A DNA stretch of 64,000 bases from Dermabacteraceae bacterium TAE3-ERU5 (GCA_019218375.1 JAHUUK010000008.1:45030-109029); one strand, 5' to 3'. Counted from the stretch's first letter, positions 27,033 through 37,521 are shown. The notes: a model not told the origin generated them from the letters alone. A program made the numbers and translations.

Positions 27033-28732
27033 GAGGTGAGGCTACCAACTTCGGGCTGGGATGATTCCGCTTTGATCCGCTGCTGACGTGCCTTTTCCAT
27101 CTCATTGTGGGTGGGGAGGGCACGCGCCGGGCGGGGCCAGCTGTCGTAGTCGCGGTAGCGACGCTCGGTGGCGGCGCTGCGCTCCATCTCAGCCAGCAAC
27201 CTGAGCGCGTCCAGGGCGGGTAGATCCTGCGCAGTAACGCTGTTTTCGTCTCCCCCCGTGTAGGAGAGCACAGTAGCGCTGCCGAGGCGCCTGGCGAGCG
27301 GCCCCTGCGAAAGGGTCACCGACTGCACCCTATCGCGCGGCAGCACCTCCACTTTAGGCACCAGCCAGCCGCTGGTGGTGAGCAGGGCACGCTCCGTCAG
27401 GTAGATGCCGGTGCGGTGGTTGTCGAACGGACTGAGCCAGCGGGCCCCCGGAACGGCGCGGGTGTCGAGCGCCGTACCGACGTCGCTTGCCAGCAGGGTG
27501 TCCAGCAGCGGCATCAGTTCCTCGCCCCGGTGCCCCTCGATCTTAGGCAGCAGGTAGGCGAGGGTGGTCTCCAACTCCTCGCGGGTGGCTACCGGCAGCA
27601 GGTAGTCGAGGGATTCCTCCTCAAGAGACTCCATGAATCCGTTGGAAGCCACGGTGACCTTCAGCCGATACCAGCCCATGATGCGCCAGAAGATCGGCTG
27701 CTCGATAGCCACCGCCTGCACCCTGTCGGGCGCGATGTTGTGGGTAGAGGTCGAAGTGAGGCCGCGCCGCACCCGGATGGATTTCGGAGTCAGGCGGGCG
27801 ACGAAGCCCCAGCCCGCGTTGAGGCGTTTCATGATGCTGGTGAAGATCGACCAGACCACAACCAGTGACACCACGCCGACCCCGTAACCGGCGTCGAACC
27901 AGTCAGACAGCAGCCAGTAAAGGGACAAAACCAGCAATGCCAGCTGGAGCGGCAACAGAAGCAGGAACTTGATGTCGCGCAGGTTCGACAGCAACAGGCG
28001 GCGCTGCGGGACCTCGCTCAGCAGCACACCGTCGGTGACGCCGTCGCGCATGGCGCTGCGCAGCGCCTCGCGTTTCCCGGCCGGTTTGGCGGGGGCGATT
28101 TCCTCGGTGCCGTCCACCGGCGAGGCCAAATCCGACTCTGCAACGGTAGCCCCCGCATCGGTATCCGTCAGGTTCTCCTGCGATTCCTCTTGCGAGGTCT
28201 CCTGGCCTGCGGAGCGTTCGATGTCGCGCATGGCGATGTCGAGCAGCTCCTCCCGGATACGTTCCGCGTCGGCGTTCCTGACGTAAGAGAGGGTGAAGTC
28301 GTCGCCGCTCCCCACAACCTCGACCTTCACTTTCGCCAGGCCAAGGATACGGGGCAGGAAGGGACGGCCGATCTCTACCGACTCGATCTTGTCGCGGTTG
28401 GCAAGCGACTGGGTGCGGGTGAACAGGCCGGAGCGTACCTCTAGCCCTTTCTCGGGGTTCACCCGGTAGCTGTAGCGGCGCCAAGAAAGATATCCCAGGC
28501 CGATCGCCAGCAGGGTCAGCCCGAGAGCAAAAACCAGGACGAACAGCACGAGATTCTCCAGTTCGCCCCTCCCTTTCTGGGCCGCCTCGCCGCCTTTGAA
28601 CAAGAGCAGAGCCAAAGGCGCGACGAGGGCCTGCCAGGAGTCGAGCAGTGGGCTGAGCCTGCTGGTGCGGGAGAAGCCGGGGCTCAGCTGCCAGGGGTTT
28701 TCTTCGCGCGGGGGGCGGTTCTTCTTGCTCAT
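27029..28732 (-). CDS. PH-domain membrane protein (YdbT-like)
   Basis: This has 567 residues with paired membrane helices near 36-55 and 62-82, again near 260-300, and several bacterial PH (DUF304) domains: about 90-170, 310-390 and 430-530. Typical strings are VRSGLFTRTQSLANRDKIESVEI and RRGLTSTSTHNIAPDRVQAVAIEQP, where a conserved pattern links the strand after the helices with a QSV-type turn. An acidic loop lies at about 170-215. It overlaps the smaller PH-domain gene by 4 nt. In Bacillus, YdbS and YdbT act together; a partnership here is plausible. Function unknown. Confidence 0.8.
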   Translation of the reverse strand: MSKKNRPPREENPWQLSPGFSRTSRLSPLLDSWQALVAPLALLLFKGGEAAQKGRGELENLVLFVLVFALGLTLLAIGLGYLSWRRYSYRVNPEKGLEVRSGLFTRTQSLANRDKIESVEIGRPFLPRILGLAKVKVEVVGSGDDFTLSYVRNADAERIREELLDIAMRDIERSAGQETSQEESQENLTDTDAGATVAESDLASPVDGTEEIAPAKPAGKREALRSAMRDGVTDGVLLSEVPQRRLLLSNLRDIKFLLLLPLQLALLVLSLYWLLSDWFDAGYGVGVVSLVVVWSIFTSIMKRLNAGWGFVARLTPKSIRVRRGLTSTSTHNIAPDRVQAVAIEQPIFWRIMGWYRLKVTVASNGFMESLEEESLDYLLPVATREELETTLAYLLPKIEGHRGEELMPLLDTLLASDVGTALDTRAVPGARWLSPFDNHRTGIYLTERALLTTSGWLVPKVEVLPRDRVQSVTLSQGPLARRLGSATVLSYTGGDENSVTAQDLPALDALRLLAEMERSAATERRYRDYDSWPRPARALPTHNEMEKARQQRIKAESSQPEVGSLTS

Positions 28733-29217
28733 AGCGCCGCCATCACCGAGCGGGAGCGCTGCAGGATGTCGGAGCGCAGGCGGCGCGCTTCCTCTACCGG
28801 CAGCCCGGAGATGTTCAGGTTGGAGGATGCCGTGGCGATGTCCAGGCTGGCCAGCCCGTAGCGCCTCTCGATCGGCCCCTCGGTGAAGTTGACGGTCTGG
28901 ATGCGGCCGAGCGGCACGATCTCCACTTCGCGGAACAGGCGGCCGCTGACGTGCACCACGTCGTCCTCACGCACCGCGTAGCCGCACACCCGCGACTGGC
29001 GCGGGATCAGGACCAGGTTCAAGACCATCAGCGCCAGCAGGGCGACGGCGACCGGGTACATCCACCACCAGCCCCAGAAGGCGCCCGCCAGGACGCAGAG
29101 CACCACGACCACCAGACCGGGAACGCTCCATATCGCGGCGGCCAGGTAGCGCGCCTTGATGATCCGCTGGTCTATCTGCGTAACCTCGATACCGCTCAGG
29201 GAGTCGTTGAATACCAT
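28729..29217 (-). CDS. Small PH-domain membrane protein (YdbS-like)
   Basis: This has 162 residues from the ATG at 29217; a TTG two codons earlier is possible. Two membrane helices (about 23-46 and 50-69) are followed by one bacterial PH domain with VHVSGRLFREVEIVPLGRIQTVNFTEGPIERRYGLA, the family core. It overlaps the larger PH-domain gene by 4 nt, so the products probably form one complex. No strong Shine-Dalgarno sequence is visible. Confidence 0.8.
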   Translation of the reverse strand: MVFNDSLSGIEVTQIDQRIIKARYLAAAIWSVPGLVVVVLCVLAGAFWGWWWMYPVAVALLALMVLNLVLIPRQSRVCGYAVREDDVVHVSGRLFREVEIVPLGRIQTVNFTEGPIERRYGLASLDIATASSNLNISGLPVEEARRLRSDILQRSRSVMAAL

Positions 29218-29311
29218 GCCCAAAGTATTTCAATTAGGGGTCGCTAACTCCCACATACTTTCGTCTAGCCGTGGGGTTATTTAGTACCGCCGTAGGGGTA
29301 AAAATTACGCG

Positions 29312-29803
29312 TTAGGCGCGGGCATTGCCGCCCGGTTCGGGAGGCACCTCGCCCCACCCCTCGACCAGATAACCGATGCCGCTAAGCACGATTCCAGAGA
29401 TCGCCGCCAGGAGGGTCGGTAAAAGCGCCCCCGTGAAGCTAACCTCCGCAGACACCAACAGGAATAGCACTTCTCCGGAAAATACTCCCCCGGCCATGGC
29501 TCCGGCCAGCGCACAGGCGGTAGCGAAAGCAACCGTTTTTGCGGCGGTGGTCATGTCTATTTCGTGTTTCCGCGGCGCGCTGGTCGGCTTTTCCCGGCGT
29601 TCCTCGCATTCCTGCATGTACCACTTCAGTTTCAGGCCCAAATAGAGCAGAACTCCCGCTACCGCGAAAAGCACCACGCTGGATAGGTAACCGGGAAAAG
29701 GCAGGGCTACACCGAAAGAGGTGAGCAGCGCGCTCACCCCGTTGCTGAAACAAACCGCGCAGAGAAACAGGGCCAACAGCAGCACCCAGGGGGTACGTTT
29801 CAT
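29312..29803 (-). CDS. DUF3180 membrane protein
   Basis: This has 163 residues from the ATG at 29803, which overlaps the folBK stop (ATGA). Four membrane helices: about 5-25, 38-58, 85-105 and 112-138. The pattern and the position directly after folK fit the DUF3180 family, whose function is unknown; the M. tuberculosis member is Rv3605c next to folK. The C-terminus is Pro/Gly-rich. Confidence 0.75.
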   Translation of the reverse strand: MKRTPWVLLLALFLCAVCFSNGVSALLTSFGVALPFPGYLSSVVLFAVAGVLLYLGLKLKWYMQECEERREKPTSAPRKHEIDMTTAAKTVAFATACALAGAMAGGVFSGEVLFLLVSAEVSFTGALLPTLLAAISGIVLSGIGYLVEGWGEVPPEPGGNARA

Positions 29804-30693
29804 TTTTCCTCTCCCTCCGCTGCCGTATCCGCAGCCGTAATCAGCTTTTCCCGCAATTCTGCCACCGGGCCGCGGCCAGGCAGTTGCGCGGCGGCGTCCA
29901 GGGAAAGCCACGGGGCAAGCACGAAATCGCGTTCGTGTGCACGCGGATGCGGCAGCGTCAGCACCGGATCGCTCAGTTCCAGCCCGCCGTAAGAAATGAT
30001 GTCTAAATCCAGGGTACGCGGCCCCCAGCGCACCTCCCGGGTGCGCCCGGCGGCGTTTTCGATCTCCGCCATCTTTGCCAATAGTTCGTATGGGTCGAGG
30101 CAGGTATCCAGCAGCGCCACACCGTTGAGGTAGTCCGGCTGCGCGATCCCTCCCACGGGGGCGCTGCGCAGCCAGTCTGATACCGCGACCAGCCTGCTTC
30201 CGGGGAGCTTACGCAGGGCCGACACCGCATTATTTAGCAGGGCGCGCGAATCCCCCAGGTTACTACCGAGCGCGATCACCGCACGTTCCGGCTTAGCGCG
30301 GCGGAAGATACGCACCGCAACGTCGGAAAAAGCCACCGGGATGGGGGCCGACGGTTTGTGTACGCTCACCTCTACCGCGCGCAGCAGGGGCGAAAAAGCC
30401 AGGGTTTCCTGCGCGATACGCTGCGCGAGCGTTTCGATCAGGTCGAAGCTGCCGGTGCCGATGACTGCGTGTACGCGCTGCGCGATCTCCGCGTAGTTAA
30501 GCGTCAGGTTCAGATCGTCGCGCCGTGCTGCCGGGGCCAGGGAAAGGTACAGCGTCAGATCGCAAACGAAATCCTGCCCCTCGCGTTTTTCCTCCGCCAG
30601 CACACCGTGCCTACCGAAGGCACGCAGCCCGGTTAGCTGAATCGTGTCCGTGGGCAGCGGCGCGTCCTGCGCAAACTCGCCTGCGCGGCTCAT
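29800..30693 (-). CDS. folBK: Fused dihydroneopterin aldolase and HPPK
   Basis: This has 297 residues from the ATG at 30693, which shares a base with the folP stop. Residues about 15-130 are FolB (LTGLRAFGRHGVLAEEKREGQDFVCDL, YAEIAQRV and a late ETLAQRIA with VSVHKPSAPI). Residues about 137-297 are FolK (ALGSNLGDSRALL, RTREVRWGPRTLDLDIISYG, LPHPRAHERDFVLAPW). The protein converts dihydroneopterin to hydroxymethyl-dihydropterin and then pyrophosphorylates it for FolP. The catalytic lysine of aldolase is in the HKP string. Confidence 0.95.
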   Translation of the reverse strand: MSRAGEFAQDAPLPTDTIQLTGLRAFGRHGVLAEEKREGQDFVCDLTLYLSLAPAARRDDLNLTLNYAEIAQRVHAVIGTGSFDLIETLAQRIAQETLAFSPLLRAVEVSVHKPSAPIPVAFSDVAVRIFRRAKPERAVIALGSNLGDSRALLNNAVSALRKLPGSRLVAVSDWLRSAPVGGIAQPDYLNGVALLDTCLDPYELLAKMAEIENAAGRTREVRWGPRTLDLDIISYGGLELSDPVLTLPHPRAHERDFVLAPWLSLDAAAQLPGRGPVAELREKLITAADTAAEGEEK

Positions 30694-31544
30694 TAGCGCT
30701 GCGCCTGCCGCATCGCGGCCGCCACCCGCACCGCCGCATAACTTGCCGCCGCCTCGTGCACGCGCACGGCCCACACGCCTCGCGCGGCAACCAGCGCGGT
30801 CAGCGCCGCCGTTGCATCGTCCTTATCTACCTCTAGTGCGGCGAGGAAACGCTTACGGCTCGCGCCGATCAGTAGCGGGTAGCCGAGGGCCGCGATCTCG
30901 TGTAGATCGGCCAGCAGCTCCCAGTTGTGCCGCACCTCTTTGGCGAAACCAAAACCGGGATCGAGCACCAGGCGCGCCGGGTCTATCCCCGCAGCGAGCG
31001 CCGCACCGATACGCTGGGCGAGTTCCTCGCGCACGCTCAGCACGGTGCTTTGGCCGTAATCGACCAGGGAATCCATGATGTCGCTGTGGCCGCGCCAGTG
31101 CATCGCCACATAAACCGGCGGCTCCCCCAGCCGGGTACGCAGCCCGGCAACGGTTTTGAGCATTTCCCTGTCGGCCAGGCCCGCGGAAACGTCGTTGACG
31201 ATGAGCGCGCCCGCCTCCACGCAGGCCGCCGCTACCTCGGCGCGCATGGTATCCACGCTCACCACGTAGTTATCGGCCGCCAGCTGACGCACCACCGGCA
31301 GCACCCGGTCAAGTTCTTGCGTCACGCTGACCCGCTGCGCTCCCGGACGGGTGGATTCCCCGCCCACGTCCAGGATGCTGGCGCCCTTGGCCGCCAGCTG
31401 CTTAGCGTGCGCGAGCGCCGCCTCTGCGCTGTTGTAACGCCCGCCGTCAGAGAACGAATCCGGCGTGACATTAACGATGCCCATCACCAGAGTTTCGTCG
31501 GGCATGCTGAGCTGCTGCGGCAGACCGGCGGGGCCTTTAAGCAT
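30693..31544 (-). CDS. folP: Dihydropteroate synthase
   Basis: This has 283 residues. It condenses hydroxymethyl-dihydropterin pyrophosphate with p-aminobenzoate and is the sulfonamide target. [15 protein letters not shown] binds pyrophosphate; [41 protein letters not shown] and IGASRKRF follow in the normal order. The start at 31544 has GGGGGGAAG a few bases upstream and overlaps the folE stop by 8 nt. Confidence 0.96.
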   Translation of the reverse strand: MLKGPAGLPQQLSMPDETLVMGIVNVTPDSFSDGGRYNSAEAALAHAKQLAAKGASILDVGGESTRPGAQRVSVTQELDRVLPVVRQLAADNYVVSVDTMRAEVAAACVEAGALIVNDVSAGLADREMLKTVAGLRTRLGEPPVYVAMHWRGHSDIMDSLVDYGQSTVLSVREELAQRIGAALAAGIDPARLVLDPGFGFAKEVRHNWELLADLHEIAALGYPLLIGASRKRFLAALEVDKDDATAALTALVAARGVWAVRVHEAAASYAAVRVAAAMRQAQR

Positions 31545-32127
31545 TTCTTCTTCCCCCCATGATGAGGCTCATCGCTTCGGCGCGGGTGGCGGCGTCGCGC
31601 AGGTTGCCACGCACCGCCGAGGTGATCGTGGAGGCTCCCGGGGTGGCCACGCCGCGCATCGACATGCACATGTGTTCGCATTCCAGCACCACTATGGCAC
31701 CGGAAGCGCCCAGGGTTTCCATCAGGGCGTCGGCCACCTGAGAGGTCAGTCGTTCCTGCACCTGCGGCCTGCGCGCGAAACCGTGCACCGTGCGCGCCAG
31801 CTTGGAAAGCCCCGCCACCTTGCCACCCTGGCCGGGAATGTAGCCGACGTGGGCGCTGCCGTAAAACGGCAGCAGGTGATGTTCGCACATCGAATAGACG
31901 CGGATATCGCGCACCAAAACCAGCTCGCGGTGTTCGATATCGAAGGTCTTTGCCAGGTGCTCGGTCGGGTCTTCCCCGATACCGGAAAAGACCTCACCGT
32001 ACATCTTCGCTACCCGCTGCGGGGTTTCCCGCAGACCATCGCGGTCCGGGTCCTCCCCGACCGCGAGCAGGATTTCGCGCACCGCCGCCAAGATGCGCGG
32101 CAGATCGATGGCTGCGGAATCAGTCAA
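31537..32127 (-). CDS. folE: GTP cyclohydrolase I
   Basis: This has 196 residues if translation starts at the TTG at 32127, which overlaps the ftsH stop by 8 nt. An ATG at 32166 would add 13 residues and is the alternative. The enzyme opens GTP to make dihydroneopterin triphosphate. Zinc ligands lie in [10 protein letters not shown] and in [34 protein letters not shown] is also diagnostic. It starts a folE-folP-folBK set in which each gene overlaps the next. Confidence 0.94.
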   Translation of the reverse strand: MTDSAAIDLPRILAAVREILLAVGEDPDRDGLRETPQRVAKMYGEVFSGIGEDPTEHLAKTFDIEHRELVLVRDIRVYSMCEHHLLPFYGSAHVGYIPGQGGKVAGLSKLARTVHGFARRPQVQERLTSQVADALMETLGASGAIVVLECEHMCMSMRGVATPGASTITSAVRGNLRDAATRAEAMSLIMGGRRNA

Positions 32128-34177
32128 GGCCGCCGCCCGGAACGCCGGGAATGTGCGGCCCGGCATCCTGGCCGGGCAGACCGGGCTCCCCCGGCGCGCC
32201 GGGGATGTGCGGGGAGTCGTTCCCCGGCAGTTCGGGGGCGTCCGCGTGAGGCGGCTCCCCCGCATCGCTATTGCTGCCGCCGCCTACCAGCGGTGCGTTA
32301 AATACCGGTCGTTCACTGGAGGACTGCCAGACCGCGCGTTCGGGAGCCTTCTTTACGTCCTTGAAGATCTCCGCAAGCTGGGCTTCGTTCAGGGTTTCCT
32401 TGTCGAGCAGTTCCAACACCAGGCGGTCCAGCACGTCGCGGTTTTCGTTGATGATCGCCCACGCTTCATCGAGCGCGTTATCGATCAGTCGGCGCACCTC
32501 TTCATCGATCAGGTTCGCCGTTTCATCGGAGTACTGCGGGGCCTGGCCCTGCTGCATACCGACGAAAACTTCGTCCTGGCCGGAGCCGAGCGCAACCTGC
32601 CCCACGACGTCGCTCATACCCAGCTGTGTAACCATGGTGCGGGCGATCTTCGTGGCGTTTTGCAGATCGGAGCTGGGGCCGGTGGTGAGGTCGTGGAAGA
32701 TGCCTTCCTCGACCGCGTAGCCGCCCATCGCGTAGGCCAGGCGGTCCAGCAGTTCGTTGCGCGACTGGTAGTTACGGTCGGCGGTCGGCACAACCATGGT
32801 GTACCCGCCCGCACGGCCGCGCGGCAGGATCGTCACCTTGGTGACGGGGGCCGAATGGCGCAGCGCCGCCGCGACCAGGGCGTGGCCGCCCTCGTGGTAG
32901 GCGGTCATCTGCCGCTCACGCTCGCTCATCACCTTGGAGTATTTCTGCGGGCCCATCGAAACGCGATCGATCGCCTCATCCAGCGCCCGGTTATCGATGA
33001 TCTGGTTGCCGGAGCGGGCGGTCAGTAGCGCGGCCTCGTTCAGCACGTTGGCGAGGTCGGCGCCGGACATGCCCACGCTGCGGCGGGCGATGTTTTCCAG
33101 ATCGACGTTATCTGCGAGGGGCTTGCCCTGGGCGTGCACCTTCAGAATCTGCAGGCGGCCCTGCAGATCGGGCGCTTCCACCGCAATCTGACGGTCGAAA
33201 CGGCCCGGACGCAGCAGGGCCGGATCGAGAATGTCCGGACGGTTGGTGGCCGCGATCATGATGACGTTCTGGTTGGCCTCGAAGCCGTCCATCTCCACCA
33301 GCATCTGGTTCAGGGTCTGCTCACGTTCATCGTGACCGCCGCCCATGCCCGCGCCGCGATGGCGGCCCACCGCGTCGATCTCGTCAATGAAGATGATCGC
33401 GGGAGAGTTCTCTTTCGCGGTGTTGAAGAGGTCGCGCACGCGGGAAGCGCCCACGCCAACGAACATTTCTACGAAGTCAGAACCGGAAATCGAGTAGAAC
33501 GGCACGTCGGCCTCGCCCGCTACGGCGCGTGCCAGCAGGGTCTTACCGGTGCCGGGAGGGCCATACAGCAGCACGCCGCGGGGAATTTTTGCGCCGACCG
33601 CCTGGAAGCGTGCCGGATCAACAAGGAACTCCTTGATTTCGCCGAGTTCCTCCACGGCCTCCTGCGCCCCGGCTACGTCAGCGAAAGTAACCTTCGGCGA
33701 TTCCTTGTTAAACAGCTTCGCCTTCGACTTGCCGAACTGCATGGCCTTGCCACCGGCCTGCGCGCTCATCATGACGTACCAGAACAGGCCGATGATGATC
33801 AGCAGGGGCAGGAAGCTCACCAGTAGGCTGCTCCACCAGGAGCTAACGGCGTGTTCGTCCGTGAAGCCCTTGCTCGGCTTCGCCTGCGTCACCGCCGCCA
33901 CGACCTGTTCGCCGCGCGGCTTAACGTAGGTGAACTGGACTTTCTTTCCCTTATCGCCGTAGTCCTTGGCCAGCACGAGGTCCACCCGCTGCTGGTTGCC
34001 GTCAATTATCTTCGCCTGCTCAACCTTGTTTTCGGAGAGCAGCTTCAGACCTTCCTCGGTGTCGATCTGTCGGTAACCACCGCCCGAGAAAATACCCCCG
34101 AACAGCGTTGCCAGCGCAACCAGCGCCACCAGGAAGGTGATCGGCCCGACGATAAAGGACTTCTTCTTTTTGGTCAT
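32120..34177 (-). CDS. ftsH: FtsH ATP-dependent membrane zinc protease
   Basis: This has 685 residues from the ATG at 34177; the frame extends 14 codons upstream without support. FtsH extracts and degrades membrane and short-lived proteins. The N-terminus has a helix at about 8-31, a periplasmic-type domain and a second helix at about 117-137. The AAA+ domain has GPPGTGKT and the second region of homology; zinc is held by HEGGH. The last 50 or so residues are an unusual Pro/Gly-rich tail with repeats of HIPG and PGEPGLPG. The stop overlaps folE. This ftsH-folE arrangement is the same in mycobacteria. Confidence 0.96.
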   Translation of the reverse strand: MTKKKKSFIVGPITFLVALVALATLFGGIFSGGGYRQIDTEEGLKLLSENKVEQAKIIDGNQQRVDLVLAKDYGDKGKKVQFTYVKPRGEQVVAAVTQAKPSKGFTDEHAVSSWWSSLLVSFLPLLIIIGLFWYVMMSAQAGGKAMQFGKSKAKLFNKESPKVTFADVAGAQEAVEELGEIKEFLVDPARFQAVGAKIPRGVLLYGPPGTGKTLLARAVAGEADVPFYSISGSDFVEMFVGVGASRVRDLFNTAKENSPAIIFIDEIDAVGRHRGAGMGGGHDEREQTLNQMLVEMDGFEANQNVIMIAATNRPDILDPALLRPGRFDRQIAVEAPDLQGRLQILKVHAQGKPLADNVDLENIARRSVGMSGADLANVLNEAALLTARSGNQIIDNRALDEAIDRVSMGPQKYSKVMSERERQMTAYHEGGHALVAAALRHSAPVTKVTILPRGRAGGYTMVVPTADRNYQSRNELLDRLAYAMGGYAVEEGIFHDLTTGPSSDLQNATKIARTMVTQLGMSDVVGQVALGSGQDEVFVGMQQGQAPQYSDETANLIDEEVRRLIDNALDEAWAIINENRDVLDRLVLELLDKETLNEAQLAEIFKDVKKAPERAVWQSSSERPVFNAPLVGGGSNSDAGEPPHADAPELPGNDSPHIPGAPGEPGLPGQDAGPHIPGVPGGGLD

Positions 34178-34275
34178 TGACGAGCAAAACTTCCGTGAGA
34201 AGGAAAAATACGTTGGCACGAGGCTAGCGGCAGGCCAATGGCCAGCGCCCGCTTCCTCGCTCTGGGCGTAACGCC

Positions 34276-34821
34276 CTAGGAGTAGACGGACTCTTTCAGA
34301 ACGCCGATATAGGGCAGGTTGCGGTAACGCTCGGCATAGTCCAGGCCGTAACCGATCACGAACTCGGGATCGATATCGAAGCCGACGTACCGCACATCAA
34401 TCTCAACCTTGGCAGCCTCGGGCTTACGCAGCAGGGTGCAGATTTCCACGCTCTTCGCGCCACGGGTCAGCAGGTTTTCGCGCAGCCAGGAAAGGGTCAG
34501 GCCCGAATCGATGATGTCCTCCACGATCAGCACGTGGCGATCCGTGATGTCCTCGCCCAGGTCCTTGAGGATGCGCACTACTCCGGAGGACTTCGTGCCG
34601 GAACCGTAGGAAGAAACCGCCATCCAGTCCATCTCTACCGGCAGGGTGATTTCCCGTGCCAGGTCGGCCATCACCATGATGGCTCCCTTCAACACACCGA
34701 CTAGCAGCGGCGGTTCGTCGGCATAATCGCTGGAGATCTGCGCCCCCAGCTCCGCCATGCGGGCGGCTATCGCTTCCTTGTCGAAGAGGATATGGGAGAC
34801 GTCACTGTGCATGTCGCTCAC
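34276..34821 (-). CDS. hpt: Hypoxanthine phosphoribosyltransferase
   Basis: This has 181 residues. It salvages hypoxanthine (and guanine) with PRPP. The PRPP loop is [13 protein letters not shown], the substrate end has [19 protein letters not shown], and [14 protein letters not shown] is the first loop. The GTG at 34821 has AAGGAAAAAGC ahead of it; an ATG three codons later is possible. It follows tilS by 9 nt. tilS-hpt-ftsH is a widely conserved order. Confidence 0.95.
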   Translation of the reverse strand: MSDMHSDVSHILFDKEAIAARMAELGAQISSDYADEPPLLVGVLKGAIMVMADLAREITLPVEMDWMAVSSYGSGTKSSGVVRILKDLGEDITDRHVLIVEDIIDSGLTLSWLRENLLTRGAKSVEICTLLRKPEAAKVEIDVRYVGFDIDPEFVIGYGLDYAERYRNLPYIGVLKESVYS

Positions 34822-34830
34822 GCTTTTTCC

Positions 34831-35886
34831 TTAACTGGGTGGCTGAACAAAGCGAATTCGGCCGTTGTTACGGCACGCCTCGATCCTACCCGGTAGCGGC
34901 ACCGGTCCCTGGCCGCGCCACTCGTGCACCAGCGCGTCCATCATCAAAATATGGCTACGCCCCAGGGTTTTCCCCGACGGTGCCTCCCCCAGCTGCGCGG
35001 CCCGGCGGGCCGCATCACGCAGCACGCGGCGGGTCAGGGGCCTGGGGGCGGCCGCCAGGCGCGGCAGTGAGAGCGCCAGCAGTTCCTCGTCCTCCGGGGC
35101 CAGCGTAGCTTCCTCCGCGAGCGTCAAAGCGAGGCTTTCCAACAGATCGCTGTCATCGCGCAGCAGGTCGGCGCTGCGGCGCAGGTTTACCGGCACCTGC
35201 TCGCCCAGTTTTTCGCGCAGCAGCGGCATCACCTCGTGCCGCACCCGGCTACGCAGGTAACGCGCATCCCGATTCATCGGGTCGCGCCAAAAGGCAATCC
35301 CGCGCAGGCGGCAGATCTCTTCCGTTTCTTTTCTGCCGATGGCGGTGACCTCGTCCCTACCGGTGCCGAGGAAGGGCCGCAGCAGATGCTCGCGGCGGCG
35401 CGGCACCCCCGCGAGCGCGGCGGCCCCGGAACCGCGCGCCAGGGAAAGCAACACCTGTTCCGCTTGATCATCGGCAGTGTGCGCCAGCAGCACGGCGAGC
35501 GCGGCGCGTTCCCGGCAAAGCTTTTCCAGCTCCGCATGGCGGGCCTGCCGCGCGGCGTCCTCGCTGCTGCCCGCTACCAGGACGCGGCGCACGTGAATTT
35601 CGTTTATCCCTATTTCGCGGCAGGCGGCGGCTGCCCGTTTGGCGACTTCGGCGGACTCGGCCTGCATGGCATGGTCGATAATCGCGGCTTCGCAGGTTAT
35701 GCCGAGCGCCGGGCAGACGTCGGCGCAGACTGCCGCGAGGGCCAGGGAATCGGCCCCGCCGCTGACCCCGACCAGGATGCGGGGCCGGGCGGCCGGATCG
35801 CTCGCGTCGGCCCCTTCCGCGATGAGGCCGACGAGGGCCGCCCGCACGGCAAGCTGCGCCCGGCGCAGGCTCGCTTCAGCTGCCAC
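34831..35886 (-). CDS. tilS: tRNA(Ile)-lysidine synthase
   Basis: This has 351 residues from a GTG that overlaps the dacB stop by 11 nt. TilS converts the wobble C of tRNA-Ile(CAU) to lysidine so it reads AUA. The PP-loop SGGADS lies at about 43-48, followed by HxxxxxD-type IIDHAMQ, LLAHTADDQAEQVLLSLARGSG and RPFLG. The C-terminal part is shorter than in E. coli, as is usual in actinobacteria. Confidence 0.94.
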   Translation of the reverse strand: MAAEASLRRAQLAVRAALVGLIAEGADASDPAARPRILVGVSGGADSLALAAVCADVCPALGITCEAAIIDHAMQAESAEVAKRAAAACREIGINEIHVRRVLVAGSSEDAARQARHAELEKLCRERAALAVLLAHTADDQAEQVLLSLARGSGAAALAGVPRRREHLLRPFLGTGRDEVTAIGRKETEEICRLRGIAFWRDPMNRDARYLRSRVRHEVMPLLREKLGEQVPVNLRRSADLLRDDSDLLESLALTLAEEATLAPEDEELLALSLPRLAAAPRPLTRRVLRDAARRAAQLGEAPSGKTLGRSHILMMDALVHEWRGQGPVPLPGRIEACRNNGRIRFVQPPS

Positions 35887-37390
35887 GGCGTGCCGGGTCT
35901 TTGTTTTCCGGCCGGGCCGGTTGCGGCTGGGTGCCGACAGCGCCTTCCGGTTGCGAAACGGGTAGGCCGCCGACTCCCAGCACCGCGCTGGCCAGCCGGT
36001 CTACCTTGGCGCGTGCTTCCAGCCCCAGTTTGGGGTCGAACCCGTAAACCACCACCGAATAAGCCACCAGCCTGCCGCCGGGGCCGATGCCGATGCCGGC
36101 GAGGGTGGTGTTGCCTCCGAGGTAGCCGGTTTTGCCGCGCACGAGGCCCGCTCCGGGGGAGGTTTCAGGCAGGTCGAAACGCTTCGCCAGGGTTCCCGTC
36201 AGTTTCGCAATCGGCAGGTCCCGGCTGATGGGGATGAGGCGCGGGTCTTTGCCCGACGCGACTAGCGCAAGCAGCCTGGCCAGGGTGCGCGGTGAGATAC
36301 GCGAATCAACGCTCAGCCCGGAGGTGTCGTACAGGGTGATCGGGTCCAGCTGCAGATCGTATTTTTTCGCGAGCCCGGCGATGCGTTTTTCTACCGCCTC
36401 CACCGCGCCCTGCGGGGTCGGCGCTATCCCGTCGTGCAGCGCAACCAGCCTGCCCAGGACTTCCGCCACGGTGTTGTCCGAATGCTGCAGGGTGTGCGCT
36501 ACGAGTTCGCCGATGCTGGCGGAAGAAACACTCGCGTCGGTGCCGTCGCGTGGCGCAGGAGCGCGGCTGGGCTCACCGGTTACCACTACCCCGCGTTCGC
36601 GCAGCAGGCGGGCGAACTCCCGCGCGGCATGGAGCGCGGGGTCTACCTGCTTCGGCCCGTAAACCCCGGCCACGTCACCCCTGTTTACCGCCAGCGGGGT
36701 GATCGGCGCGACCCAGCCACCAGCCGGGCCGTTGTCTTTCCAGGCGGGATTCAACGGGGCGTTCGCGAAAAGCGCGTCGTCGAAGTGAAGCGTTAGCGGC
36801 TTATTACCCGCTTTCTTCACGTTTTCTGCCGTGGCGTCGGCGAGCGCGGCCAGGGAGGCGCGTCCGTTTACTCCCGGGGTGGCGGGGCCTACGCCCAGCA
36901 GCATGTCTCCGCCGCCGATCAGGGTGAGCGTGTCTCCCTTTAGGCGGGCCGTGGTGAGTAGACGGGCATCCGGGTCCAGGGCCTCCAGCGCCGACATCGC
37001 GGTGAGCAGTTTCAGCGTTGAGGCGGGCGTGCGCGGCGTGGCCGCGTCGTGTTCTAGCGTGCCTTCCCCGCTGTCGGCATCGATCACGGAAACGGCGTAG
37101 CTACCGGGGGCCGGGGCCGACTCTCCGACCTGCTTAACCGCTGCGGCGCTGGCTTTTTCGGCAGCCAGGTCACGTGCCTTAGAAAGGGGCGCCACCAGTT
37201 CCGCGTCTTTGCGCTGCGGGAAGCGTTCCCCCCGCGCAGGCACCCCCAGCGCACCGCCCGAGTCGCGTTTTACGAAGGTCAGGAAACCGGGAAAAGTGTC
37301 GGTGACGTCGCCAACCGCATAAAAACTGAGGGGCAGGGCGGCGCAGAGAACTACCGCGAGAACCCGCAAAATCCTGTCACGCAAACGCAT
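35876..37390 (-). CDS. dacB: D-alanyl-D-alanine carboxypeptidase/endopeptidase, PBP4 type
   Basis: This has 504 residues, exported. An N-terminal signal anchor (about 8-27) is followed by the penicillin-binding fold. The catalytic motifs are STLK (124-127), SDN in QHSDNTVAEVLG, and KTG in VRGKTGYLGGN. It trims or cleaves peptidoglycan stem peptides outside the membrane. The C-terminus is Pro/Gln-rich and probably disordered. It is divergent from ppa, as in M. tuberculosis (Rv3627c/Rv3628). Confidence 0.95.
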   Translation of the reverse strand: MRLRDRILRVLAVVLCAALPLSFYAVGDVTDTFPGFLTFVKRDSGGALGVPARGERFPQRKDAELVAPLSKARDLAAEKASAAAVKQVGESAPAPGSYAVSVIDADSGEGTLEHDAATPRTPASTLKLLTAMSALEALDPDARLLTTARLKGDTLTLIGGGDMLLGVGPATPGVNGRASLAALADATAENVKKAGNKPLTLHFDDALFANAPLNPAWKDNGPAGGWVAPITPLAVNRGDVAGVYGPKQVDPALHAAREFARLLRERGVVVTGEPSRAPAPRDGTDASVSSASIGELVAHTLQHSDNTVAEVLGRLVALHDGIAPTPQGAVEAVEKRIAGLAKKYDLQLDPITLYDTSGLSVDSRISPRTLARLLALVASGKDPRLIPISRDLPIAKLTGTLAKRFDLPETSPGAGLVRGKTGYLGGNTTLAGIGIGPGGRLVAYSVVVYGFDPKLGLEARAKVDRLASAVLGVGGLPVSQPEGAVGTQPQPARPENKDPARRGS

Positions 37391-37459
37391 TTATCCTCCC
37401 CTCGGTGTGCTAGGCAACATCGCTACGTTTAACAGCAATGTTGCAGCCTGTGGCATGAT

Positions 37460-37473
37460 AGCTAACGTTAGCT
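37460..37473. promoter_or_regulatory. Perfect 14-bp palindrome upstream of ppa
   Basis: AGCTAACGTTAGCT is a perfect palindrome 48 nt ahead of the ppa start in the dacB-ppa intergenic region. It could be an operator. No regulator can be named. Confidence 0.35.
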
Positions 37474-37521
37474 GCCAGCGCGGATCCGTGCGGCATTTCC
37501 CTCACGGCAACGGAGTCTTAC

